Shown here: positions 9,471-19,344 of the stretch, piece after piece
Position numbering within the stretch: position 1 is the first letter of the stretch
How the letters are laid out: each line of letters starts with the position of its first letter
Assembly (NCBI RefSeq): GCF_017068455.1
Contig: NZ_CP070608.1
Span: 62,001 to 126,000 of the forward strand
Direction of reading: 5' to 3'
Source: Fulvivirga lutea
GTDB lineage: Bacteria > Bacteroidota > Bacteroidia > Cytophagales > Cyclobacteriaceae
DNA length: 64,000 nucleotides
Notes under the pieces: generated by a model
The model's database searches: none
The model's input: the letters and a program-made list of their open reading frames with translations, nothing else
Told to the model about the DNA's origin: nothing
Made by a program: the position numbers and the translations under genes

Positions 9471-10997
9471 CTACCTGCTTTGAAGCAAAAACTTACGAGT
9501 CATAAGCCTGCCTTTTTTATCATTAGGTATTTCTACATTAACAATGGTGCCTAAACCTACCTCAGATTCTATGCTAATATTTCCATTTAATTTGAGCACC
9601 GTTTCCTTAGTAATATAAAGGCCTAAGCCGGAACCTTTCGATGACTCACTACCTCTGTAGAACATATTAAAGACCTTATCGAGGTGCTGCTTTCCAATGC
9701 CTATACCATTGTCTATAACTTCAATAGTAGCCTTATCATAGCTGAGGTGAACATTCACTTTTATGTAGTGTTCATTTTTAGTTTTATCGCTAAACTGAAT
9801 GCAGTTTTTGAACAAGTTTTCCAGAATGAGCATAATTCTGGAAGAATCAGAAAAGAAAAACTTGTCGTCATCAATCTTCAATTGTAGTTCAATAAGATCG
9901 TGCTGATATTTAAACTTCTTCCAGACTTCATTTACTAGTGCCGGGAAGTCAATCTTTTTGCTGGTTATATGCTGACGTGCATTCTGAGAGAAGTACTTAA
10001 TATCGTTTACAAAGTAATCTAGTTTGTTAAGGCTTTCGTCTATCTTATCCAGGTAGCTGAGCATCTGCTCGTCTTGCAATTCCATGCGCATTATATTAGT
10101 AAGCCCAAGTACCGATGCTATTGGCGATCTGATATCGTGATAGGCACTGTAAAGAAACCTATCCATCTGCGCATTGATTTTTTTGAGCTCGCGATTTTTT
10201 TGTTGCAAAATGTTTTCGGCATCCTTTTGCTCTGTAATATCGATAATAGCTCCATCGTAGTAGGTAGTGCCATTATATTCTCGTGTAACTGAACAGTTTA
10301 CCAAACCCCAAAAAGTAGAACCATCTTTGCGTCTGAAAAGGATCGTTTCATTGGTTAGGTAATCGGCTTCACGGAGCACCTTTGCTATTCTGCTTCTGTC
10401 AGCATTATCAGCGTAAAATTTAGCGGGGGAAACATTTAATACTTCTTTTACCGACTGATAACCAAAGAGTTCTACGAATGACTTATTAACATAGATCATT
10501 CCTTCTTCTCTGGAATTGCGGTAAATACCTTCTTTTAAGTTATCGCTTATAGCTATAAACAACTGGCTAAGCTTACCGGAGCTCTTAATTTCTGAATCTC
10601 GACTCATGGCCGGTTCAAAGATTACCAATCCAAGGCGTTGCTTGGCGGAACCTATTGACTTAATTGTAACATCAAAAATAGTTTTCTCCGTTGCATTATT
10701 GACCAAGATCAGCTGCTTGTTAATTTCACTATCTTTTTTTGCAATCCAGCCAAGCATTTCCTTGAATGCCACTCTGGAAGTATCACCAAAAAAATCAAGT
10801 AAATTGAGCTTTTCCAGCTCGCTAGACTTTGATAATGAAAGGCCCTTGAATGCTCTGTTATATTTAAGAATAATTCCTCTTGTGGTAACAAATACCAGTG
10901 GACTATTAGAATGGTTGAAAATCTCCTCTCCTATGTAATCCTTCGACAGTTGAATGAAATCGTCAGGTATATGTTCCTGTATTCGTTTGGCCTCCAT
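9471..10997 (-). CDS. PAS-domain sensor histidine kinase (soluble)
   Basis: 508 residues with no membrane segment. There are two PAS domains (about 25-130 and 150-258). The HisKA dimerisation helix has His287 in the SAYHDIRSPIAS motif. The HATPase domain (about 380-500) has the N box LENLFKNCIQFSD, G1 VIDNGIGIG and G2 KGSGLGLYI. The HisKA type (HDxRSP) suggests both kinase and phosphatase activity toward a receiver. No partner receiver is fused. The nearest partner is the NarL-type regulator at 11091, which is separated by about 93 bp on the same strand. Confidence 0.88.
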   Translation of the reverse strand: MEAKRIQEHIPDDFIQLSKDYIGEEIFNHSNSPLVFVTTRGIILKYNRAFKGLSLSKSSELEKLNLLDFFGDTSRVAFKEMLGWIAKKDSEINKQLILVNNATEKTIFDVTIKSIGSAKQRLGLVIFEPAMSRDSEIKSSGKLSQLFIAISDNLKEGIYRNSREEGMIYVNKSFVELFGYQSVKEVLNVSPAKFYADNADRSRIAKVLREADYLTNETILFRRKDGSTFWGLVNCSVTREYNGTTYYDGAIIDITEQKDAENILQQKNRELKKINAQMDRFLYSAYHDIRSPIASVLGLTNIMRMELQDEQMLSYLDKIDESLNKLDYFVNDIKYFSQNARQHITSKKIDFPALVNEVWKKFKYQHDLIELQLKIDDDKFFFSDSSRIMLILENLFKNCIQFSDKTKNEHYIKVNVHLSYDKATIEVIDNGIGIGKQHLDKVFNMFYRGSESSKGSGLGLYITKETVLKLNGNISIESEVGLGTIVNVEIPNDKKGRLMTRKFLLQSR

Positions 10998-11090
10998 AAT
11001 ACGAAATTAGATACTTTTGGGAGGCTAAAACATTGGGGTATTCTTTAAATTAATTACATAAATACCAGTTAATTTTTTAGGTAATTCTAC

Positions 11091-11744
11091 CTAGTCTAAC
11101 AATGCTAAATCTTTGATCTTGTTGATTAAGGCGATGGAGTTTTTCACTTTTAGCTTTTTCATAATATTGCTTCTGTGGGTATCAACCGTTCGGGCACTTA
11201 TAAATAATATATCCGCTATTTCATTGCTGGTTAGCCCGTCTACAACATGCTTAATTACTTCTTTCTCTCTGTTAGTGAGCACTATTTTTTCTTCCTCCGG
11301 ACTCTTTTTTCTCACTTTAGCCGTATACTGAGATACTATTAAATCTCGAACCCCTGAACTGTAATATTGAGTGTCATTTGATAGAGCTTCTATTGCATCG
11401 AGTATTTCATGACCCTCTCCTTTTAGCACATACCCATTTACACCAATCTCTATACAGTGCGACACATACTCATAATCTGAGTACATCGACAGCATGATTA
11501 CTTTTACACCTTCTTGCGTAGTTAATATTTCCTCTGCGATTTGCATTCCGTTGATGTCAGGTAAAGAAATATCCAATACTGCAATATCCGGCTTTTCAGT
11601 AGAGATTAGTTTCAGAGCTGATTTTCCGTTTGATGCCTCCAGAATAGTAATGTCGAACTTTTCTGAACCCATTAAAAGAGATTTTATGCCATCTCTAATG
11701 AGTGAGTGATCATCTACAAGTGCAATTTTCAATTTCTTGCTCAT
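11091..11744 (-). CDS. NarL/FixJ-family response regulator
   Basis: 217 residues. The receiver (1-120) has Asp11/Asp12, phosphoacceptor Asp58 (IAVLDISLPD) and Lys in the GYVLKGEG motif. A LuxR-type HTH (about 150-213) contains LTNREKEVIKHVVDGLTSNE. Its start overlaps the stop of the receiver-HisKA_3 kinase by 4 bases (ATGA), so the two are translationally coupled and are very probably cognate partners. It activates or represses unknown promoters upon phosphorylation. Confidence 0.92.
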   Translation of the reverse strand: MSKKLKIALVDDHSLIRDGIKSLLMGSEKFDITILEASNGKSALKLISTEKPDIAVLDISLPDINGMQIAEEILTTQEGVKVIMLSMYSDYEYVSHCIEIGVNGYVLKGEGHEILDAIEALSNDTQYYSSGVRDLIVSQYTAKVRKKSPEEEKIVLTNREKEVIKHVVDGLTSNEIADILFISARTVDTHRSNIMKKLKVKNSIALINKIKDLALLD

Positions 11745-13180
11745 GCTACTGCTAGTTTTTTATCGTACGGTACTTCTATTATAAGAACAGTTCCTAATTT
11801 GTTTTTTGAGTCTATTTCAAACACACCGTCCATAATATTAACACGGTCTTCAATATTTTGCAAACCGTGATGGCCTTCCAGTACTTTGTTATTTCGAGTG
11901 GAAACATCAAAGCCAACACCGTCATCTTCAATGGTGAGTATAACAGATTTGGCACTACTTCTTAATTGTATGTTCAGGTTTTTAGCATTAGCATGCTTGG
12001 CCGCATTGGATATAGCCTCCTGGGTAATTCTATATAGGTTAATCTTTTTATTTATGCCTATTCTATCGTGCTTTACTTCTGTTGATTCAAATGACACACT
12101 TAAATCACCATATTTTTGATTAGAAAGTGAGAGTAAACAAGTTGATATATCGAAATCTTTTAATTTTGATGGCAGAAGGTTTTCAGAAATACGCCCAGTC
12201 TCTAAAATAGCTTCACCTATTAAATTTTGTAAATCTTTAATGGCTCTTTCTTTATCAGCTCCATTAAAAAATGTGCTTATATTCAATTTTATTGCATTTA
12301 ATGTTTGCCCTAAACCATCGTGAATTTCCCGGGAAATACGTGCTCTTTCCATTTCCTGACCTTCTATAATTGCAGCGAGTTTTGTTTTTTCAAGTTGTTT
12401 CTCCATCGACTCATTTTCAAGCCTTTTCGTGATATTCTTGAAGGTTAATACAACACCTTTTAATTTCTTTTTTTCATCAAAAACCGCATTAATGGTACCG
12501 TCTCCAATAGGCACCTTTTTACCATTTGGTTGAGTAAGGTAGAGCGATTTAAACTCTTGCTCATTATCTTTTACATTAAACCATTTCCAAATATTGGGTA
12601 TCTCATTGCCTGTCTCAAAATCAGAAAACTTAAATACATCAACCAGCGGTTTGCCTTCTACTTCAGTTAACGATTGACCTGAAATGGCTTCGGCTGCTTT
12701 ATTTAAGTAGCTAACAGTAAAATCTTCTTCTACAAAAAGTAAGGCATCGCTAATGGACCCAACGGCTGCTTTAAATTTCTCTTCGCTTTCTCTTAACTTA
12801 TTCTCAACGGTATATTTATGAATGGCCATTTCCAGAAAAGTAACCACTTGTTCTTCCTGAAAGGGCTTCATAATATAGCCATAGGGATTGGTTTTTTTTG
12901 CCCTTTCAATGGTACTACCATCCGTTAACGCAGTTAAGTAGATAATGGGAAGGTTATACTTTTCTTTAAGTTCAATGGCTGTTTCAATACCGTCCTTATC
13001 GCCATCGATCATTATATCCATTAATGCCAGATCGGGTGTGGACTTTTTACATATTGCAATTGCCTCCTCATAGTTGGCAGCCCTTCCTATGACTTCATAG
13101 TTGGCATTTTGTAAGATTTTTTGAAGGTGAACCGCTATTAGCTGCGCATCTTCTACAATTAATATTTTAAACTTTCCCAT
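11741..13180 (-). CDS. Receiver-PAS-HisKA_3 histidine kinase (NarX/DesK type)
   Basis: 479 residues. An N-terminal receiver (1-118) has Asp55 and Lys105. A PAS domain (about 133-255) is followed by a HisKA_3 helix with His287 in the ERARISREIHDGLGQ motif and a HATPase (about 370-475, with the DDGVGFD box). The order receiver first, kinase last means the kinase itself can be an acceptor of an upstream signal. It overlaps the giant PAS kinase upstream by 14 bp and the NarL regulator downstream by 4 bp. This suggests a chain from giant kinase to this receiver-kinase to the DNA-binding regulator; that order is inference from gene order. Confidence 0.9.
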   Translation of the reverse strand: MGKFKILIVEDAQLIAVHLQKILQNANYEVIGRAANYEEAIAICKKSTPDLALMDIMIDGDKDGIETAIELKEKYNLPIIYLTALTDGSTIERAKKTNPYGYIMKPFQEEQVVTFLEMAIHKYTVENKLRESEEKFKAAVGSISDALLFVEEDFTVSYLNKAAEAISGQSLTEVEGKPLVDVFKFSDFETGNEIPNIWKWFNVKDNEQEFKSLYLTQPNGKKVPIGDGTINAVFDEKKKLKGVVLTFKNITKRLENESMEKQLEKTKLAAIIEGQEMERARISREIHDGLGQTLNAIKLNISTFFNGADKERAIKDLQNLIGEAILETGRISENLLPSKLKDFDISTCLLSLSNQKYGDLSVSFESTEVKHDRIGINKKINLYRITQEAISNAAKHANAKNLNIQLRSSAKSVILTIEDDGVGFDVSTRNNKVLEGHHGLQNIEDRVNIMDGVFEIDSKNKLGTVLIIEVPYDKKLAVA

Positions 13181-16100
13181 GGCTAAATGTTATTTCTACT
13201 TTTGTTCCGTTAGTGGTTTTTACCTTAAAGCTTCCTTTTAACTGATCTGTAAATAAATGTACAAGCTGAACGCCAACTGAATCATCATATTTATTGGCGT
13301 AATCAAATCCAACGCCACTATCATGTACAATAAGCTGAAGCTTTTCACCCTTCTGCTTTAATGAAACTTTTATGGTGCCATTTTCATCAGGCTTAAAGGC
13401 ATGATCGAATGCATTCGTTAAAAGCTCGTTAATTATCAATCCACAATTCATTACCACATCAGTGGGTAAAATGTGAGACTCAATATCTTTTTGTAATTCA
13501 ATGATTCTAACACCACTTATATGTGTCTGATATATATTGTCAATTAAGTCATCCAGGTAATATTTGATATCAAGTTCTGTATAGCTTTTAGCCCTTAAGA
13601 GGCGCTCGTGAGTAAATGTGATGGCTTTAATCCTATTCTGACTCTCTGTGAAGAAGCGCTTCACTTCAGCATCTTCAATAGAAGAAGATCTCAGATACAA
13701 TAAACTTGAAACTGTTTGAAGGTTATTCTTAACTCTATGGTGGATTTCCTGAAGCAATCCTTCTTTTTCCTCCAGGCTCTTTAGCAATTGAATTTCTACA
13801 TTCTTCCGCTTTTTAAATTGTGCCAACTGAGTACCTAAAGTCATCAATAGTTCAGCAGTATCTTCATCGTACGGCAAATGTTTGGTAGAATAAAGTTTGG
13901 CAACACCCAGCGATTCTTCGTCTACAATGAGGGGAAAAGCAACCACAGTTTTAATACCTAAATTCACATGTAATTTATGCATCTTCACTTTCCCTTTTTC
14001 GAATTTGGTCAACCAAATAACTTCTTGCTTTTCATAGCAACCACCAACAACTCCTTCCCCTATTTTGAATTCAATCGACTTATTAACTTCGATGATTTTT
14101 TTAATCTCATTTAAGTAAGTTTTGGAATAGGCTTGCCTAATATACTTGTCCTCCTCAATTCTCCAGATCTCGCCTAAATCAAAATCCAATGACTCAGCGA
14201 TCATGCCTATTAGGTCTGTCAAAATATCTTTAGTTACATCCCTTCTTACTATGGCTTCATTGATATTATTGATTAGATCCCGTCTCAGTTCCAGCTTATG
14301 TTGTTCAGTGATGTCATTCACCGTACTAACATATACTTCTTCTTCACCCACCTTTAAAAATTGAAGCCTCACTGCAACCCTGTACACTGAATTATCTTTA
14401 CGTTTATTAAAACCGTTGAATTCAATAGGCTTAAGTTTCTCTCGCGCCTCCTTTAATAATAGTTTTAGCCTATTATTAGAGTCATAATCAGGTCTTAAAT
14501 CATAAGGATTCATTTTTGTTATCTCCTGAAAAGAATAGCCGGTGTGCTTGAGTGCCGAATTATTAGCAAATGTGAATTTTAAAGTTTTACTATTAAAAAT
14601 GTAAATCTCTTCAAACGATTCTGTGACTATCCCTTTAAGTTTTAACTGCTCAGTGAGCAATTGTTTCTTTTCAGTGATGTCTAAATACATGATTTGCACG
14701 GCTGGTTCACCCATGTATTCAGTAGAAGCAGCCAGAACCTCAGCGTACAGAAGAGTATTATTTTTTCGTTTAAATGTCAATTCAATTAACTCACTCGGAA
14801 GCACACTTTTTTTATGGTATTTTTTTAATTCATGAACCACGTTGGAGTTGCCTTTATTGGCAATAACGTTTTCTAAGGGCTGATTGATAAATTCTAAAAC
14901 ATCACCTCCTAAAGAGTTTGCAGCGGAATAGTTAAGAAATACTATTTTATCATTTACAACAATTAGAATTGGCATAGGAGAATTATTTACCAAATTTCTA
15001 TAGCGTTGCTCACTTTCTCTTATGGCAATGGCAGCCTCTACTTTATCAGAAACATCCAAAAACATAAGCTGAACTGCATTTTTACCTTCATAATTGATAG
15101 AAGAACCTAACAACTCCACATAAATCTCCCTGCCTTTGAGTGTTTTGAAAATAGAATTTTGTACTCCGGTATGGTTCGTTTTCTGTTTATAAAGTGAATC
15201 AATTCTATCCGATACTTCTTTCTTTAACTTATCAGCTACAAATTTTTGAACCTTCTTACCAATAAGGTGCTCCGGCTTGCCTTCCATTGTTCTTGCTGCA
15301 GCATCATTCACAAACCTTATAATTCCCTCTGAATGTATAACAATCGGCATTGGGGATTTATCCACTAACATTTTGTACCTATGTTCGCTTTGCACAGTTC
15401 TGCTATGTGCTTCCACCGTTTCAGTAATGTCATGAAGGTTTACTACCAACCCTTTCACGTCAGGGTCATTTAGTTCATTAGTTATATTTATTTCAGCCCA
15501 CTTTACATCGCCTTTTGCGTTCATTACTCGAACCTGATCTCTTACATTTTGCGATTCATGTTGGGCACTTAATTCTAAATCTTCTCTAAACTTTTTTAAA
15601 TCTGAAGTATGAATAATACTGGTGAGTTTTTTACCATAAAGGGTATCTGAACTATGGCCGAATGTATTGATGCCACTACCACCAACGTAGGTTACAACTC
15701 CGGTTTTGTTAAGTATAATGCTGGAGCCGAAACCCTTGATTACGAGCTTCCTAAAAAACCTTTCTTTCCTTACTAGTTCATTTTCTAAGTTCACTTGTTC
15801 CGTAATGTCAATTGCTACTGAATAAATTCTTCTTCTTTTTAAATCAACAGTAGATGACCAAGTGAACCATCTGTATGCTCCTTTGCTAGTGCGATACCTG
15901 TTTCTAAAATTAGTGAGGGTTTCTAACTTTCCTGACAGAAGCTTTTTAAATTCTTTGTTTGTGTGTTCAATATCATCGGGGTGGATGAAATCAAAAAACG
16001 GATTATTAGTGAGATGCCTCAGACTGTATCCGAGAGTTTTTTCCCATGCAGGATTTAAATACTCAAATTTACCATCGAATGTTGTTACTGATGCAAGCTC

Positions 16101-19064
16101 TGATGATAAACCGTAAATTCTTGCAAACTCATCTTGTTTTTGCCTGGCAAGTTTAGATTCTGTAATATCTTGGATGGTACCATAAATTTCAACCGGCTCA
16201 CCATTTTCTGTTCTTCTTCTTCCCTGCGTTCTTACCCAAATTGGATTATTTTTTTTCGGTTTTAGTCTTAGTTCAAGATCATATGGCACTCCTTTTTCGA
16301 TGAGGTTATTTACAGCATTCTCAATAACAGGCCTGTCATCTTTAGAGTAATAGTGAATGGCATTTTTTACATTTGGCTTAAATTCTTCAGACTCACCATG
16401 AATTTTCTTGGTCATAGAAGACCATTCTAACACACCTTCTTTAAGCAATAAACGCCAACCTCCTATTCTGCCAAGTTCTTGTGTCATTTCTAATAACTTG
16501 CCAGTTTTTTCTAGCTGCTGATGCGTAAGCATCATTTTTGTGACATCGGTAGATACACCAATTAACCCAAGTGTTTCACCATTATTACCTAGTAGTGGAG
16601 ATATACAGGATTTAATATAATGGCCATCAAAGTGAAAAATCCCTTCAATTTCATTCCCCTGTTTTACTTTATTGATTTCAGCTTCACTAAATTTTATTAA
16701 TCCCTTACCTGTTGTAATTTCTTGCCCAATCAATTCATCACTTTCTATGCCAACAGACTCAAACAAAGAGCCAATACAAAAAGTGATTTTACCTGCATTA
16801 TCAGTAGACCAAACAGAAACCGGATTGTTTTTAACCAGACTTGCAAGTTGAGTTTCAGTATGCTTTAGTTTATTCTCTGCCAGCTTTCTTTTGGTTATAT
16901 CTCTAACCTGAATCAAATAACATTCCTCTCCTTCATCAATAATATCTGAGATGGAAAGGTTAACATAAAAATCACTTTTACTTTTAGTGGAATGAATGAA
17001 ATCAGTAGAGGTATCTACCGTATCTAAATCTTTGATTGTATTTATTTTGTTTATGGAGTCTTTCGAAAAAAGGTCGATAAAGCGCTTTGCCTGCATTTCA
17101 CTCTGATCATAACCATAATAGTGTCTTGCTCCTTCATTTACTTTTTTGATTTGACCCTCCTTTTTAGAAACTACAAAAAGCGAATTCGGATTTTTATCAA
17201 AAAGATGCTTATAGCGCTTGTTAGACTCACTAAGTTCCAACTCATAGAGAAGTTCAGCTGTTTTATCGTTGAGAATATAAAGGCTATACTTTCTATCATG
17301 AAAATTCAATTCATGGCTAATAACCTCTACTATCAGGTTACCGGATTTCTTTGTTCTATGCAATTGAAAAGTAGAGGCCTTATTTTTTGCCAAATTCAAG
17401 GCATTAGTATATTGAACAGAAGCAGTTTTATCTTCTACCAGATCATCAAGACTTAGTTCCAGCACTTCATTTCTAGAAAATCCATATTTCTTAATCATTG
17501 CCTCGTTAGCATCATGAATCTTCCTTTCAAACTGATGCTCAACCACAAGCATAGGCATCGGGTTATTCTGAAATAGTGCTTGAAATCTTTTACTAGATGC
17601 TTCACTCTCAAGCTTTAAGTGATATTCCTCTGTTATATCATTAACGGATGCCACAGCTTGAATTACCTCTCCCTTTTCATTTGTAATGGGTCTGCTATTA
17701 ACAGAAAGCCAAGTCAATTGACCAGCTGGCTTATGAATACCCATAATGAATCTATCAATAGAAACACCTTCGCTCAACGATTTAGATATTGGGTGCTCTC
17801 CACCTGGAAAATCATTCCCCTCAGTATCTATCGCTCGCCATTTTGGGTCATACGAGTTTCTTCCTAGTAGCTGATCACTCGTTAAACCCAAAATAGTAAG
17901 AGCGGAATTATTAAATTCTATGATTTCACCTCTTTTATTTTGTAGTACTATTCCCTCACCAAGTGAATCAACTATAGTGCGATACTTTCTTTCATTTATT
18001 TCTATGCTAAGTGCTGCTCGCTTTTCTTTATCAATATTTCTGAAGGTGAGTATAAACCCCACAATGCCATTGTTTCCTTTTATAGGGTTAAAGCTGAAAT
18101 CGTAGTATTGATCATCTTTAAATAAAGTATTAATCGCTTCAACCTGAACTATTTTCCCTTTAAAAGCACGTTCTGTATTCTGTTTGATAAAATGCAGTTG
18201 TTCTTCATCTAAAAATGTATCAAGCGTTTTGCCTTCTATCACTTTCAGCTTTTGCTCCAAATAGTATCTCTCTGCGAACTTCTTGTTGAATGAGCGAATA
18301 ATAAATTCTGTATCATACATAAGTAATGAGCGTTCGCTGCTTTCTATAATGGATGAAAGTCTTAGTTCATTTCTTTGGAGTTTATCTTTCGCTAGTTCCC
18401 TTTCTGTTACATCCCTAATGGTGGCCAAATACTTAATTACCTGACCCTCAGCAGAAACAATAGGAGTAATTTTCCACTCATTAATAAATTCAGAACCGTC
18501 TTTTCGGTAATTATAGGTTTGGCCAAAAAATGGCTCGTTATTTTCTAAGTTTTCCTTTAACCTATCTAAAACCTTCCGTTCAGTTTTAGGGCCTTGCATT
18601 ATTTTGGGTGATTTGCCCAATACTTCTTTTAGTTCATAACCTGTTAAATCTAAATAGGCCTGATTCACATATTCAATTCGAGGGCCTCCATTCGAAAGGT
18701 TTGCATCAGTTATTACTATCGCATCTCTAGATTGGTCTGCCACCGACTTATAAAGGTCAAAAGCTTTTAAATCATTTAATGGCTTAATCCTTACAATAGA
18801 AAGTTTAGCATCATCAACAGAGATTTTATTCTCATCACATACATACCTGCTATCAATAGTTTTTTTTAACGCTTCAAAATTTACCTGGCCGCCTACTTCC
18901 GGAATATCTATTGTATACTGATTTAGTACTTTCTGTGCTGATTTGCTTATGAAAAGTAGCCGTTCTGAATCATCCATAACAAGAATAGCATCATTCTTAT
19001 CAATGATATTTTCTAATAGACTTTTGTACTTTACTAAGTGATTATGTGCTGCCAAATTTGCCAC
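13167..19064 (-). CDS. Giant multi-PAS/GAF HisKA_2 sensor kinase (1965 aa)
   Basis: A 1965-residue soluble kinase. After a PAS-like N-terminus (about 1-95) I count about 12 PAS/PAC units, most ending in a D(I/V)TE or D(I/V)T(K/E) motif. A GAF domain (about 1580-1750) follows, then a HisKA_2 helix (LLQEIHHRVKNNLQ, His near 1775) and a HATPase with the N box INELLTNAFDHAF (about 1876-1888) and DSGVGFD. Kinases of the HisKA_2 family usually signal to stand-alone receivers. It is transcribed into the receiver-HisKA_3 gene, with overlap. No transmembrane segment is seen, so all sensing would be cytoplasmic. The exact number of PAS domains needs profile searching. Confidence 0.9.
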   Translation of the reverse strand: MANLAAHNHLVKYKSLLENIIDKNDAILVMDDSERLLFISKSAQKVLNQYTIDIPEVGGQVNFEALKKTIDSRYVCDENKISVDDAKLSIVRIKPLNDLKAFDLYKSVADQSRDAIVITDANLSNGGPRIEYVNQAYLDLTGYELKEVLGKSPKIMQGPKTERKVLDRLKENLENNEPFFGQTYNYRKDGSEFINEWKITPIVSAEGQVIKYLATIRDVTERELAKDKLQRNELRLSSIIESSERSLLMYDTEFIIRSFNKKFAERYYLEQKLKVIEGKTLDTFLDEEQLHFIKQNTERAFKGKIVQVEAINTLFKDDQYYDFSFNPIKGNNGIVGFILTFRNIDKEKRAALSIEINERKYRTIVDSLGEGIVLQNKRGEIIEFNNSALTILGLTSDQLLGRNSYDPKWRAIDTEGNDFPGGEHPISKSLSEGVSIDRFIMGIHKPAGQLTWLSVNSRPITNEKGEVIQAVASVNDITEEYHLKLESEASSKRFQALFQNNPMPMLVVEHQFERKIHDANEAMIKKYGFSRNEVLELSLDDLVEDKTASVQYTNALNLAKNKASTFQLHRTKKSGNLIVEVISHELNFHDRKYSLYILNDKTAELLYELELSESNKRYKHLFDKNPNSLFVVSKKEGQIKKVNEGARHYYGYDQSEMQAKRFIDLFSKDSINKINTIKDLDTVDTSTDFIHSTKSKSDFYVNLSISDIIDEGEECYLIQVRDITKRKLAENKLKHTETQLASLVKNNPVSVWSTDNAGKITFCIGSLFESVGIESDELIGQEITTGKGLIKFSEAEINKVKQGNEIEGIFHFDGHYIKSCISPLLGNNGETLGLIGVSTDVTKMMLTHQQLEKTGKLLEMTQELGRIGGWRLLLKEGVLEWSSMTKKIHGESEEFKPNVKNAIHYYSKDDRPVIENAVNNLIEKGVPYDLELRLKPKKNNPIWVRTQGRRRTENGEPVEIYGTIQDITESKLARQKQDEFARIYGLSSELASVTTFDGKFEYLNPAWEKTLGYSLRHLTNNPFFDFIHPDDIEHTNKEFKKLLSGKLETLTNFRNRYRTSKGAYRWFTWSSTVDLKRRRIYSVAIDITEQVNLENELVRKERFFRKLVIKGFGSSIILNKTGVVTYVGGSGINTFGHSSDTLYGKKLTSIIHTSDLKKFREDLELSAQHESQNVRDQVRVMNAKGDVKWAEINITNELNDPDVKGLVVNLHDITETVEAHSRTVQSEHRYKMLVDKSPMPIVIHSEGIIRFVNDAAARTMEGKPEHLIGKKVQKFVADKLKKEVSDRIDSLYKQKTNHTGVQNSIFKTLKGREIYVELLGSSINYEGKNAVQLMFLDVSDKVEAAIAIRESEQRYRNLVNNSPMPILIVVNDKIVFLNYSAANSLGGDVLEFINQPLENVIANKGNSNVVHELKKYHKKSVLPSELIELTFKRKNNTLLYAEVLAASTEYMGEPAVQIMYLDITEKKQLLTEQLKLKGIVTESFEEIYIFNSKTLKFTFANNSALKHTGYSFQEITKMNPYDLRPDYDSNNRLKLLLKEAREKLKPIEFNGFNKRKDNSVYRVAVRLQFLKVGEEEVYVSTVNDITEQHKLELRRDLINNINEAIVRRDVTKDILTDLIGMIAESLDFDLGEIWRIEEDKYIRQAYSKTYLNEIKKIIEVNKSIEFKIGEGVVGGCYEKQEVIWLTKFEKGKVKMHKLHVNLGIKTVVAFPLIVDEESLGVAKLYSTKHLPYDEDTAELLMTLGTQLAQFKKRKNVEIQLLKSLEEKEGLLQEIHHRVKNNLQTVSSLLYLRSSSIEDAEVKRFFTESQNRIKAITFTHERLLRAKSYTELDIKYYLDDLIDNIYQTHISGVRIIELQKDIESHILPTDVVMNCGLIINELLTNAFDHAFKPDENGTIKVSLKQKGEKLQLIVHDSGVGFDYANKYDDSVGVQLVHLFTDQLKGSFKVKTTNGTKVEITFSHGKV

Positions 19065-19344
19065 GGTTAAAGCTCGCTTAATATTTTAAAAATATTGATC
19101 CGTAGATCTACTGATATTAGCTAATATTATTTCGTAAGCATCGAATCAATAAATACAAGAAGAATTAAGTTAATAAAATATAATTTACCCTCTTAATTCA
19201 CTATTTCAGGCACTTTTTTACTAGTAACTTAAGAAGCTGATAGTCAGCCAATAAATGGTTTAAAATAGGTAGATATACGTAGAGCATTTAAATAATTGTC
19301 TTCCTAAATTGAAACTGATTTTCTCAATCAATCTGCTCGTAAAT

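Noticed and set aside
11057-11098. Small hairpin TAGGTA-ATTC-TACCTA near the NarL regulator 3' end
   Set aside because: The stem is only 6 bp and the minus strand is followed by an A-run, not a T-run, so it is not a convincing terminator.
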